The notes under the pieces: generated by a model
Told to the model about the DNA's origin: nothing
The model's input: the letters and a program-made list of their open reading frames with translations, nothing else
Database searches by the model: none
Source of the DNA: Rhipicephalus microplus
Taxonomy: Eukaryota > Arthropoda > Arachnida > Ixodida > Ixodidae
Length of the DNA stretch: 64,000 bases
Assembly (NCBI RefSeq): GCF_043290135.1
Contig: NC_134700.1
Coordinates: forward strand, 157,992,053-158,056,052
Direction of reading: 5' to 3'
Shown: one piece after another, positions 11,759 through 23,400 of the stretch
Numbering within the stretch: position 1 is the stretch's first letter
How the letters are laid out: every line of letters begins with the position of its first letter
Made by a program: the position numbers and the translations under genes

Positions 11759-13481
11759 TTTAAGGGGAGACGCCCCTCAGACAACTTTTTTTTTATTTAT
11801 AGTTATTGACACTTGAAAAATTTGTTATGCATATAGTTTTTCATGGAGATTTCAAATATGCAATCATTTTTTGTGTAGCTGCTATAGTTATTGAGTTACG
11901 CTCTGCACATCAGCAAAAAAGTTGTTTTGCGGGTTCTCTTTCATGTACCTAACTTTCATTAAAAGCATTGTCTCTGATCTTATTTGACTCCTGTAGCTTG
12001 TAAAGTGCAAATATTTATCCAGATATGTCACAGAAATATCGGAACCAAGGAAAAAAAATTGTATTGAATAACTAATTATTTTCAATCTCCTTTGAAACAA
12101 TAACCTAATATTTTCACAACTAATTCTGGTAGGCATTGCAATTTCAAGTAGATGTTTGCATTCTGCATGTGTTGAAGAATATGCATGCCAAGTTTCGTTA
12201 TTCTACAATAAGTATGTGTAAAAAGCTGCCCGGAAAATGTGAATTTATCAAAAAAAAAATGAAAATCGGAAAAACAAGTTCGAAAGTTTGAAAAGTTGGC
12301 ATTTATTAGGAAACTTTTCTTTTTTCCATCAAATTGGGGCACAGGAGAAAGCATCTTGCACTGAATGCTCGGAAGACAGAGAATCTTACAGAATTGTGAA
12401 AGTTGGTCATGGCCTGCGCCTATAGCGTGTGCTGCCAGAACTGCCTTCTATGTTTACAGCAAAGCTATCACGCGAGCTGCCACTGCCGAAACGAGCGCTC
12501 GTCCCTTGTCCGAGGCCGAAGTAGTACGTCTCGACGCGTGCGTGAATGAAAGTGTAGATTCAGGGCAATCTGTATTTTCAGAGCACAGTTCGAGGAATGC
12601 CGAAAGCCCTTTGCGCTTTCCAGCTACCTCGGACGAAGAATTCCCGTTTGCGGCAGGTTGGGCATTGCGCACCCGCCACAAGGGCAGTTAGCGCAGCGAT
12701 TTCGCGAAGCAGCGTGTTGGCAGTAGCAGCACCTACTGGTCTACGTTCATTCTTGAAGAATATTCTTTTCATTTGGTATGCACTGACGAATTCCACGGCA
12801 GCCACTATTTCACAACCACTGTTGCCGCGGGGTTCGGTGCCACTTAGGCCTATCCCAAGTCGGAGCGTTAGTCGGCGGTGACATCAGCGTTCGCTGCCGC
12901 TTTGGGAAACGTCCGACGTCGTTTCCCTCGATACTTGAGGCGAGTTCTGTGCTTTCGATTATCTAGACTGCGCTTCTCAGGGCTTGCCATGACGCAAAAT
13001 TGCAGAGAAACACCGAACAACTTGATTCCGACGTCCGAGGCTTCGCTCTTTTGCCAGAAGGATAGGAGGGAGAGGAAGTGAAGCGCACCGCCGACCAATG
13101 GCGGCCTCGCTTGCCGCGGTATTCATAACTTATGCGTTGTTTTTCTTGTTTTTGGTTCATTTTTCATGAAGATAAGAGACTGGCTACTAGTGGATTGTGA
13201 AGGAGAAGGCCTTCGCAGCATGCGTGCACAATTACAAATGGCGGCCAACGCGTCGTTTTCGCGACAGGACAACGCGACATATGCCATTTTTGGCAACTTT
13301 CGCGCATTTCTCAGGTCACCGCTCCCTACTTGGAAGCATCTTAGATCATTTCTGGTGCGAAATTCAGCTTGATATTTTCATAAGTAAAAGATTACAGTCC
13401 AAGGATGCCAATACAGCAGAAAAAAAGAAAGCGAAAATTTTTCAGGGAACCGCAACTTCTCAACCTGCGTCTCCCCTTAAG
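11759..13481 (-). mobile_element. Mutator-like DNA transposon, internally deleted (copy A)
   Basis: The left end reads TTTAAGGGGAGACGCCCCTC and the right end (13467-13481) GCGTCTCCCCTTAAG, making inverted termini like those of the full copy at 16003-18970. At 1.72 kb it is about 1.25 kb shorter than that copy. The right part keeps the start of the transposase gene (minus strand, start near 12990) down to about 12367, where homology stops and joins directly to the left terminal region. The subterminal motif GCATGCCAAGTTTCGTTATT is at about 12184. It lacks the catalytic region, so it is non-autonomous. Confidence 0.8.
12367..12990 (-). pseudogene. Mutator-like transposase, N-terminal part only (copy A)
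   Basis: The minus-strand start MASPEKRSLDNRKHRTRLK aligns with the start of the copy-B transposase (MASPKKAVADHRKYRSKNK). A second segment contains EFVSAYQMKRIFF and LTALVAGAQCPTCRKREF, matching FVSASQKKIALF and LTAVVAGAACPVCHESKL in copy B, including the CxxC zinc-binding pair. Further on, DSFAVNIE, then AVLAAHAIGAGHDQL, match the region just before the catalytic core. Several frame changes separate the pieces. Everything from the first catalytic aspartate onward is deleted. Confidence 0.75.
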
Positions 13482-13487
13482 CTTCGC

Positions 13488-16008
13488 CTTTAAGGAGGAC
13501 ATGGCTTTTGGATCGTGAAAAATGGCAAGAAAATGGATTTTTAGAAACTCAAGTTTTCAGTTTCTGGAACCCTTCTTCTATCTGGTCCTAAAATATTTAC
13601 ACTGAAAACCGTGCAGAAGTGCTTCGGAACATTCGTTTCACCCACCTAGGTAGCAAAACTTTCTCTGGAAATCGCTAGAAAACAGCGATTTTCAAAAAAA
13701 TATAGCTTCGCGATGCTTGGGGCCGGGAGCCGGCTTCTTGGGCTCATCGGAAAGAGCATTTCTCAGTGTTTAACTTTCCCGCCCAGCTGGCTTCTCTCTT
13801 TAACAGCAAGCACACAAAAAGCAAATCTTTGATGGTCATTTTGAGGCCCTTGATTGGCTGTGGCCGCCATGTTGCCTCAGCTCGCCTCGCCATTGGCCCG
13901 ATGCTCGCTCTGGGAGATCGTCGTCTGCTGCTTGTGCGTCGCGAGGACATGGCTCTCGAAAATCGCTACTTCGTGACATGTTCAGGAATCGCTTATCACT
14001 TTAGATATAATTACGCTTTAGTTACGAGCATAAACGGATGCGCGATCAGGTTACGAGCGGGCATGCGGTCTACGAGCGCAGCGCTTCATCGAAGTCTTTA
14101 GCCCTAACTCCGCCGACAGCGAGACTGCGGGCAGGAACGACGCGCTAGCACACTCGTGGCGACATGCTTCTTTGCAAGCAACGAAGCTGTAAGCGGCGGC
14201 ACAGTCTGATTAGTACAAGTGGCCGTACCGGATGCACGATCAGATTACTACTAGCGGGCACGCGGTCTACGAGCGGCGTGTCATCGGAGTCTTTAGCCCT
14301 AACTCCGCTGACAGCGAGACTGCTGGCAGGAACCACGCGCAAACGTACTCTTGGCGACGTACTTCTTCACAAGAAATGAAGCACATCACTCGCTATCTTC
14401 TCTGATCCACGTACTGCTTTTTACGCATCGGCAGCGGACAACACAGTTAAGCTCGTCAACCCCCCCCCCCCCCCCCCTCACTGCCAAGGATTGCTCGGAA
14501 CAGCGGCTTGCAGTATCGCGCGTCGTCACTCGAGAATGCGATGCCAAGCGGAGTGCGCGCCGATTTTTTGTCATCGTAGTTGCACATTTCGCGCATCGTC
14601 TCCGAACGCTGCCTGCAAGTGCATTACACGCCGGCTGCACTGTCCTTGCGGCCACGCAATCCACGGTCATATGGAGTGCTGTCAATAAGCTTTTGTGATG
14701 CGATTTAGATGTGCTTGGAGCCGTGCTTGATATCGCAACGAACGTCTATGAATGTACCGAGACAATGAAAGCCTCGTTGATTAGTTTCCGCGACCAGCTG
14801 TATGATGATGCGTTTCACGGCTAGAGTGGCAAAAGAGCATGTATGAATCAGGGGCATGAATATTTATATGCCCGTTTCGCGTCATTATACTGCTAAAAAT
14901 TCCTGGGCCACCAGTCTTCTGCCCATAACTTAGTTCTTTGGAAAGAAGGCATAGGCCGTGATGGTGTGATCCATTTTTCTGATGCGATGAACCTCTCTCT
15001 CCGAATAAAAAAAATTTCTGTGATTATTTGTAATCAAGTAATTATTTACAACTTCACCACAAAAAATATCTGTAATCATTCCAGTATATGGTCTTATTCA
15101 ATTACAATCTTTTCTGTCATATTTATCACACCACTCCTTTATACAAAGAACTTGGTTTGAAATCCATACTTGTTCTTTGTATATCATGAAAAGGAGTAAA
15201 TCATGAAAACAAGTCAAAAGACAAACCTGAGATCACTTTTTTAGGTGTCTTAGAGACGTAAAGAAAAGTTGAAACTTTAAACGCAGTTTTCTCAATACTG
15301 TTTTTTTGACATTATGCTCAGCCCCTCCACGTGGTTCAATGAAGAAATAATTTTTCTCTCATAGACTATTTGTGGTATCGCTTCAAAATTTTTATGGAAG
15401 CACTGTGAGGTCATTGTTAGTGTCTGTGCCAATTTTCATCAATATTCAACGAGAAACAAGAAAGTTCTTTTTGTCACAAGTGTGTTTTGGACATTGTGCA
15501 TTGCTCGTGGAAAGAGTAGCACGAGAATGACTCGACCGATTTTGATTGTTTTTTTTTTTTTTTTTTGCTGAATCCCTGAACACTGCTTGTGGGTACAGCA
15601 ATCTTCAATTTTTGTTTTATGACCCTGTTTTTTTTTTTTTTTCTAGACGATGATTTGTCCATGTCACTGTTTCTGACAATGTCTGTCGGCAGCCATGATG
15701 ATCTCTAAAAAAAAAAAAAGAGAGAACTTGTTAAGGAATTCTGAGAGTGCCATACTCTGTAGCTTTCTTTTGAGGAACGATCAACACTATTCGCAGCTTC
15801 TTGGCATGTTTTGTTACAGCGCTAGGCTTTCCACGAGCAGACCATATAATTGGACCATGTAACATTATGTAACTTGACAACTACTGAAGGTATCATGATG
15901 AAACTGCATATTTCCCTATTCGAGACACTTATGAGTATGCATGCCAAATTTCATTGCTGTAGGTCAACAAACAAAAAAGTTATTTTCAATGCCACCTCCC
16001 CCCTTAAG
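13488..16008. mobile_element. Possible non-autonomous element wedged between two Mutator-like copies (element C)
   Basis: The left boundary TTTAAGGAGGACATGGC (13489) and right boundary GCCACCTCCCCCCTTAAG (to 16008) form an imperfect inverted pair, and ATGCATGCCAAATTTCATTGC about 60 bp from the right end matches the subterminal motif of the Mutator-like family. The boundaries abut the neighbouring Mutator-like copies almost exactly, and the right CTTAAG is shared with copy B. The interior (no recognised coding sequence) includes a 194-bp tandem duplication, a C17 run and A/T-rich sequence. The termini are weak, so this may be host sequence trapped between two insertions. Confidence 0.35.
14036..14415. 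repeat. Imperfect tandem duplication, period 194 bp
   Basis: The segment starting GGATGCGCGATCAGGTTAC at 14036 recurs as GGATGCACGATCAGATTAC at 14230, and shared blocks such as GAGTCTTTAGCCCTAACTCC follow at the same spacing. The second copy fades out around 14415. The copies differ by many substitutions and small indels, so the duplication is old. Confidence 0.8.
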
Positions 16009-18970
16009 GGGAGACGCTCCTCGAAAGCACTTTTTTTTTGTTATTCAACTTAGAGCTTCAGAAATTGGACCACTGATGCAGTTTTTCCTCCTGATTCCAA
16101 ATCTGTAATCAGTTTTTACATAAGTGCAATAGTTTGGGAGTTGTGTTTCAAGTAATGGTGAAACTTGATAAGTTTTCCGGGAACTTTCGCGCATACTAAA
16201 TGTTCATGCAGAGAGTTGTTCAATGGCTCCTTTTGCTCCCTATTAGCCATAGAGTGCCGATATCTAGCTAGAAATTGTGCTCCAACTTTGAAACTATGAA
16301 AAAAACATCTGTGTAGCAAAGTACCCTTTTTTTTCCACTCGACCACCATTAAATTTATTAATAGATATTTACAGCTGATAGGTTGTGCTGATTCAAGTAG
16401 ATATCGGCACCCTACGCACTCTCCTCAATGTGTGTGCCAAATTTCGTCGTCGTATGACCATTCTAAGTGCCCGAAACACTTCCCGCAAAAAATGCAAATT
16501 GGCCAAAATTGCGAAATGAGAAAAACGCGTTTGAAAGTTTGAAAGTCTGTATTTACAAAAATGAAAAACGCAGTAGCACGAAACTTGTGCTGAACACATA
16601 CACACATGTCCAGAGGGAATATCAGTTGTCTAAAACTCTCCAGCACCGTAGGTTTTCCCTTCCCGGCTGGTGCGGCAGGACTCTTCCACCCGGGCCCTCT
16701 TGGCTGCACTGCGACGGTGTGCCCTCGCCTCAGCGGTCTGACGCACATTCATCTTGTGCATGCGCATGCTGTCTCGGCGGTCGCTGAGGGTAACCAGGGC
16801 CTCCGAAGGAAGCACCCCAAGCTCTTCCAGCACCTTTTCAAAGCTCGCGTGGCCCCGGTTGAACCACAGGACTGCAATGGCTGTGGCTGTTTCCACAGCA
16901 GTCTGGGAAGCAAACCGGGTCTTTGGACACAGCAGCCATATTTTGCTGTTCAGGGACTCGGCCGCGTTCTGTGTCTTGCCGTGGAGGCACCGGGCAAGCA
17001 GCTTCGCATCTGTGAGACGCTTGTAGATTGGGAGGACTGCCAAACCCTGGGCCTTGGTCAGGAGGGGGGTGTGGCACGGTGCAGGCTGGCCCTGCGCCTC
17101 AGCACGTCGGTGCTTGCACCACGAGTCTGGGCCTGCAGGACAGAACTTGCGACTTCCAGCACCGTCTGTTGAGCACGAGTGCAAACATGAGGCCCATATG
17201 GCAGTGTACATCTTGTGGACATTTCCCCGATTGTTCACAATGGCCACCTGAAAGTAAGTTTGAAGCTTCTAGATGGTGGTCTCCTTCAGCTTCTCCCCTC
17301 GTGGAAGTGGCGTTGGCAGCTTCCGCAGGCCGGTGCCCAGACGTTTCGCCACGTGGCTGGTGCACTCCTCTTTTTCAATTGGAGTGTCAGGGTACACGTT
17401 GGCATCACAGACCCCGTTGTAGGCCTTGCTGTCTCCATCGCTTAGGAAGATGGTGAACCGCAGGGGTGTCTCATAGTCCACAGTCCTCTGCCAAATGCGC
17501 ACTGCAGCTTCGGCCTCCATGGCATGCGAAGAACAGTCGCAATTCTTCTCACAAACGGGATGATGAAACGCCTGCCATGTTTCTTCATCGCCTCCCATGT
17601 CGTTATGCAAACTGCACGCCAGGCAGAAGTTGGAAAGCACTTCATAGTCCAGGCACAAACCAGTGTCCAAGGACACTACAGTTCCCACACCATTGTGGCT
17701 TTTGTGGCCTCTTTTTTGCCATGTGCCGTCAAACATGACTGGCACGTCACTGTTACCAGCCACCTCTTTGGTGACGCTGCGTGCCCTTTGCATGTTTTCA
17801 CAGACAGCCTTCACTGCCGCACTGTGAATCTTTTTGCCGATAGCATGGAAGGTCTTATGGTGCATAGGGTTTGGCAATCCAACTACTGCACAAAATCGTG
17901 AAAGTTGCTCATGCCCGATACCGACGGCACGCGCTGCAAGCACCACTTTCAGGTTCACGGCAAAGGCGTCACGCGAACTCCCGGCTGTCGTAGCTTCTGC
18001 TTGCACCGCGGCCGCCATCTGACGCGACCCGCTTCGACGAGTACGCGGACGAAAGGATGCTCTCCGAGCACTCCGCATTCTCGCAGTGTAGCTCCAGAAA
18101 CGCCGAAAGGCCTTTCCGCTTTTTATTCGGTGCCCGAACTGCGAGTTTACTCTCGTGACAAACGGGGCATGCCGCGCCTGCGACGACGGCCGTCAATGCA
18201 CCCAACTCGCACAGCACTACGCTTTCGGCACGATCGGCATTCGGCCTGACGTCGTTTTCGAATAACGCGATCTTTTTCTGCGATGCACTCACAAAATTCA
18301 CTGCAGCGTTGATCTCGTCGTCGCAGTTGCCATGGTCGACGTTGCCGTGGTCGATGTTAGGCCTACCGGCCGCTGGCCCGTCGCGGACATTTTCGTTGGC
18401 GGTGGCTTTCTTGTACGTCCTCCGCCGCTTCCCTCTGAACTTGTTCTTACTTCTGTATTTCCGATGGTCGGCAACGGCCTTTTTCGGGCTTGCCATCGCA
18501 CGAAAACAGCGAAAAATAACTCCGGAAAACAGTGAAGCGAACTACGGCAAGAAAACACGGGTGCTGTCAGCCAATGGCGGCCCTGCGTTAGTGGCGCGCG
18601 GTTTGAAACGGCGGGAAAAGACTGTTTTTGTTGCTTTTTTTTAGATTTTTCGTGAACGTACGAGACTTCAAGAACCGGGATCGTGGAGAGTAAGGACAAC
18701 TCTACACGAGCCAGCGGCCGCAATATGGCGGACAGCTCTCTTCGCGGCCCCGCGAGCACGCGAACAGCAGCCCGTTTTGTGTAAATTTCGTGATGCCGCG
18801 CGTCACTGCCGCTCACTCAGACGCGTTTTTCACTGACTTCTGATGCTTATTTCGCTGTGATATTTTCAGATGTCAAAATATAATGTATAAAGATGATAAA
18901 GCAACAAAAAACAGAAAAGGTGAAATTTGGAAAAAAAAACGCGACTTTTCGACCCGCGTCTCCCCTTAAG
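16003..18970 (-). mobile_element. Near-complete Mutator-like DNA transposon (copy B)
   Basis: 2968 bp with inverted termini CTTAAGGGGAGACGCTCC (left) and GCGTCTCCCCTTAAG (right), and a transposase region filling most of the minus strand. It is the best copy of a family with at least three other members in this window. No convincing 8-10-bp target duplication is visible; the left side directly abuts element C with a shared CTTAAG, so one may have inserted into the end of the other. The transposase has one frameshift and one nonsense codon, so this copy is inactive. Confidence 0.82.
16630..18496 (-). pseudogene. Mutator-like transposase, one frameshift and one nonsense codon
   Basis: About 620 codons on the minus strand. 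The N-terminal part (start MASPKKAV at 18496) is basic, with a CxxC pair (ACPVCHES) that is probably zinc-binding. A frame change lies near 18040. The central part has VMFDGTWQKRGHKSHNGV and TIFLSDGDSKAYNGV, whose aspartates are likely the first two catalytic acids of the DDE core, followed by EKEECTSHVAKRLG, typical of the Mutator-like transposase domain in arthropods. TAG at 17271-17269 interrupts the frame. After it come YTAIWASCLHSCSTDG, CPAGPDSWCKHRRAEAQG and KTQNAAESLNSKIWLLCPKT, again family-typical. The enzyme would cut the element at its termini. Family naming is from recognised motifs; no search was done. Confidence 0.8.
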
Positions 18971-20276
18971 AGTTGAATGTGATAGCGAAATTCGGACTCT
19001 AGTGCACCCTTCAACCACCAAGTGCATACTTATTCAAAGCACAAATCAGCTGAACAAATGCGCTGGCAGGGCTCACAGACACAAGGCGACGCATTTCTAA
19101 ACAGCAAAATTCCATGCACTCAAAGCTTTCAGCAAGATGCTCTTCGCCGCGCGTATTTTAGAATAAGCGCCGCGCAAATACTTGTCATGCCATACAGTAG
19201 CGCCATCTCAACTCGCGCGACGGCAACTACTTGTAGCTCATGGTCATCGTCGAACAGAATCTGCTTGCGCGGAGCGGCGAATATCGGCTCCGAACTTATT
19301 CTTAAACCGTGGCATATGCACAACTCTGAGCAGTAAGACCGGTCGTGATGCCCAACATTTAAAAAACGTCAAGTGTTCAATCGAGAGTACAAAGAGCAGT
19401 TCCACGATGGTCTTCGTCTAGAAGTCCGAAATTCTGATTTGCAGAACTTATCGGTCACTGCTGTTCCTACGGGTCGGTTCAAGACTCCTGTCTGGGATGT
19501 TTTCAGGGTTATTGAATCCTCGTGATTGAGCTTGCACACAGAACAAGTGCGCACGCCTCGCTACTAAATGGCATGTTTTTCGACAGCATTGACCTGATGA
19601 CGCATCAAGGATTGCAAGCTGAAGACACATTTTCCCGGTCAGGCCAATGGCGAGGCATGTTAGAGCAACATGACAGAGGCCTTGAGGCGATCTTTGGACA
19701 TTTGCTTATTACACGCTTGTTTTTTCCTGGGGGAGCCAGCTAGGGCAAAGAATTTGAACATAGAGAAATGCTCTTTCCCACGAGCCCATAGCAATGGCGC
19801 CTAGCCGCGCGATTGCGGTGCTACGATTTTTTGAAAATCTGTGTTTTTGGCAGTAATTACAGTCTATGACCAGAGCAACAAAATTTTAAAAGCACTTCTA
19901 GGCAGTTTTTAGTGAAGATATTTCTGAATCGAATAGATGGGCTGCAGAAACAAAGCGTGATTTTCAATAAATTGATTTTATAGCACTTTTTCAAGATACA
20001 TTACATGTTGCATGCTGTATTTCCACTATCAACAAAATGAAAGTGTATAGATGAGATAGATGTTTGCTTACATTACATGTTGCATGCTGTATTTCCACTA
20101 TCAACAAAATGAAAGTGTATAGATGAGATAGATGTTTGCTTGTTTTTTAACACTGTCGATAATTTGGTTAGTTCGAACATTTTTTTTCCGTTCTGTGACA
20201 CCTGAAATCATTTTTTTTAATACGTCCGGCTGTTTTGTAGGCTAGATCGCACGCGATTTTGTGCATTGCCTTGCAG
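18971..20276. other. Probable intron sequence with a 72-bp duplication
   Basis: No gene recognised. It ends at the acceptor of the terminal exon (GCATTGCCTTGCAG before 20277). Confidence 0.45.
19997..20140. repeat. Perfect 72-bp tandem duplication
   Basis: 19997-20068 and 20069-20140 are two back-to-back copies beginning TACATTACATGTTGCATGC and ending AGATAGATGTTTGCT. I see no differences between them, so the duplication is recent. Confidence 0.95.
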
Positions 20277-20483
20277 GCGGCCCAACGCCAGATCCGGGCC
20301 TTGGTGAACCGTAACCAGATGGTTGGTGGCCAGGGTCCCTATCCCATGCACCCACGAATGGGACCACGCCGGGGCGGCAGCAACAACAGCAGTAGGCAGC
20401 AACAGCAGCAGCCTTCGCCTCCATCGTCATCTTCTTCCTCGCAGCCACAGCAGCCTGCTGGCTCTCCCACAACGAGCAACTGA
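20277..20483 (+). CDS. Candidate terminal exon, Gln/Ser/Pro-rich C-terminus of an unidentified protein
   Basis: An AG acceptor (TTGCAG) precedes GCG at 20277, and the frame stays open for 68 codons to TGA at 20481-20483. It starts AAQRQIRALVNRNQMVGG, continues with PYPMHPRMGPRRGG and ends in a low-complexity tail of Gln, Ser and Pro (SRQQQQQPSPPSSSSSSQ and so on). The mixture of a conserved-looking basic start and a disordered Q/S/P tail is typical of the C-terminus of a nuclear or RNA-associated regulator, but I do not recognise the gene. Phase 0 at the acceptor fits the phase-0 donor of the exon at 3196-3309. T-rich sequence follows, plausible as a 3' untranslated region. Confidence 0.6.
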   Translation, partial: AAQRQIRALVNRNQMVGGQGPYPMHPRMGPRRGGSNNSSRQQQQQPSPPSSSSSSQPQQPAGSPTTSN

Positions 20484-23400
20484 GGCACATGTACGAGCTG
20501 ATTGAATGGCCGTCTCTCCGACAATGTTGTTTTTCTTGTGGCCAGACTCCCTCGCACTGCTGCGGCGACAATATTGAAAGGGGTGTGTCCTTGTGCACAA
20601 GTTTTCGTTAATAAGGGCTGCTGATCCCTACGGATTTCTAAGAATTCCTGCGGGGCATGCTCAGAATATTACTGCATAAACTAGGGCTAAGATAGACCTT
20701 TGAAATTCCTTTCGAGTTTGATGTTTGATTGCAATTTCAGTTTCTCTGTGAATGTGCTTATTACCTTAAAGTGACCTCATTCTTTGAAAGTATTGCTCAG
20801 ATTTTTTTATTTTTCTTTGCTTTGCAAGGGAGACCTGTTACTGATATTAAATGTAATACCTGAACACAGCTGCTTGGGCTTGGAGGCACTAACATCATGC
20901 AGCCAGTGTAGCGAAAACTACTTTGCAGAAGTGGCACCTAGTCTACTGGGAAGCGAGCCTGCTGCTGCCACAGTTTCGCTTAGGTTGAAAGCTTTGGTTT
21001 TTCGTGTGTCCAGCATGTGGCCAATAATGCAGATCCATGTTGGTGTACACTTGGTCCCGCTTCTCGGGGTGCCTCTGGTCTTGTGGGAGTTGGGCACAAG
21101 CATCACCAAAGATGGCCAGTTTCAGAACTGTAATTATGGAATGCATTGGTTGCTGTAAGATACTAAAATGAGCTCAATTCTGTTCAGTCCTTTTATTCCT
21201 TTTTCCTCGTAGAGGTGCGTTTGGAGTGTTGGCCACAAGAAAAAAAATTATCGTGGGAGTAGGTGGCAGGGAGCAGGGCAGTTGATGATGTTGTTGATCT
21301 TGTTCTTCATCAACATGTCACATTTTTTTTCTTCTTTCTCTCTCTCTCTCTCTTTATGGAAAAAAACAAACAAATGGTGTAAAAAGTGGGTTTGAGCGAC
21401 ACAAGGTGCAAGTGTGGAAGAGAGAGTGCTCCTCCACCGGGGAGAGTAATGAGGGAGGGAGTGTGTGGAGGAGGTGTGTGCATTGTGTATATATTATGTA
21501 TGGGTGTGAGGGGGAGGAAGGGAACCCTTGGACACTTGATTCTATGTGGACCACCAGATTGACACTGGCGTAGGAAGAGGAGGGGACATCGGCCGATCAT
21601 TCCATGGTTTGCTAGTGGCATCGAGGCACAAGGGTGCACCAGCTCGTGCATAGCCTTGCATGCTGTATGGGAAGCCCCTGGATTGCATCTCTAAGGAGCA
21701 CGTGAATGGAGTTCTGTTTTTTGAGCAAGATCCACTGCAATACTGCGTGCTCGGCTCCAGACAACGTTCTGAGTAGCGGAAAAAGCAGAGCACGTGGTGT
21801 GGGCGTGTGTGTGTGTTGTGAAAGAGATGCCGAGCTCTGAGTGCTTGCAAACAGCGGTCGTCGTTGGGACTCGGGAGAACACCACAAGCGTGCTCTGGAT
21901 GAAGGCCATTGGAGTCTCACATTGGTTTAAGTGGCTTAATGTGATGGCCCAGTGGTTTTTAGGGGGTGTTAATCTGCCTCCTAATAGCAACAAGACGTAG
22001 AGGGCACCCTTTTGCCCCCTCCGCACCTTGGGCACAGGGGTGAAGGCATCGGCTCTTGCAGTTGGCTGCCTGGACTTGAAAAAGGAAGTGGTGCGTGTTC
22101 TTTTTTTTTTTAACCCACAAGTGAAGCTTTGTGTGGCACGTTACACATGTGTTTGTAAAAAATGAAACGTGAAGTTTCGCGGCAGGCGGCACTCGTGACG
22201 AAAATAGCAGCTGTATTTGCCGGTGGAGCCGGCTGAACTTTTGTAGTCAGTGTTGCGAGTCTGCCGCTCATGCTGAGCAGGGAGGGGCGTTTTGACGAAG
22301 GCGAGAAACACGTGTCATGTTTTGTGTTTCCGCCCCTCCCATTTTTTATTGTATAAATGTTACGCGACGAACGAGAGCTTTTATTTTTGATACTTGTTGG
22401 AGAAACTTTTTTTTTTTCGTATGCGTGTGTGAATGACTGTGTGTGTGGTGTGTGGGTGGGTGTTCCATGACAGAGTGGCGCCTTTTGCCACGACACTTTC
22501 TCTTCTTTTTTTTTTTTTTTTGGATGCTCGATGACCTGATGTGATGCGACGCATTGCGTGTTAGATGGATGGAAAGGAAAAAAAAAAATGAAAGGCATAT
22601 GTTTGTCAGAGAGATAAACAAAGCTAAAAAATGCTACCAAGTTGTTTTGATAGTTGAAGGCTGATCATTTTGCGTGCACGCCTGCATTGCCAAGCAGCCA
22701 ATTTCTCACACATCTGCTGTATCTCCTCAGAAGGGTTATGGCTCTGAAATGATCTGCGAGGAAATGTTGAGGCCTTCGTTGGGTTGTCTGTGCGTACAAC
22801 TTGTGAAAGACACAAAGGAAGGAAAAAAAAAACACGAGCAAGACTTGTTATTGGTTGGTTTATGTGCCAAGTTTCTCCAATAAGTTCAGTTGTTTCCCAC
22901 CCCTTTCCCTCTTGCAAGCAGTTATTACCGTTGAATCTGGCATCACAACTGCATTGCCGTCACACACACAAAAGATTCGCAAGGGGAGCCACGAGCACTG
23001 GAAGAAAAAGAAAAGCTCTCGTTCCCTGCAGTTCGGGATGTGTCCAGAAGAAAAAAATGTGTTGGCCTCCTTGCACGGTTTGGCAGCACATGCGTGTTTT
23101 GTTTTGTTTCTTTTTTGTATCTGCAGCGAAGTCAAGAAATGAATTGATATGCTAAGCACTACAGTGAAGATGTATGTGACCGCTGCTAATTTCCAATAGC
23201 AGGCTCTGAAAAGGGTATTTTGGGAAAACTCGCAATAGCAGCTCATGGACTTCTGCTGGCTTTTCGCGAGGGTGGGGGCTTCTAAAAACATTGTTGCGTT
23301 CTAAATACAATTCCCACGTAAAAAGCCTGTCCCCCCTTTTTTTTTTTGTTTTTCGCCAACATGCACCAGTTTGATTCCGACGACGCCCCTCCCTCAGAAT

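Noticed and set aside
13488..16008. Protein-coding gene within element C
   Set aside because: Open frames up to 115 codons are in all frames of a GC-rich duplicated stretch, with no domain or codon pattern.
16606..17456. Several + strand open frames of 90-188 codons
   Set aside because: GC-rich antisense shadows of the Mutator-like transposase.
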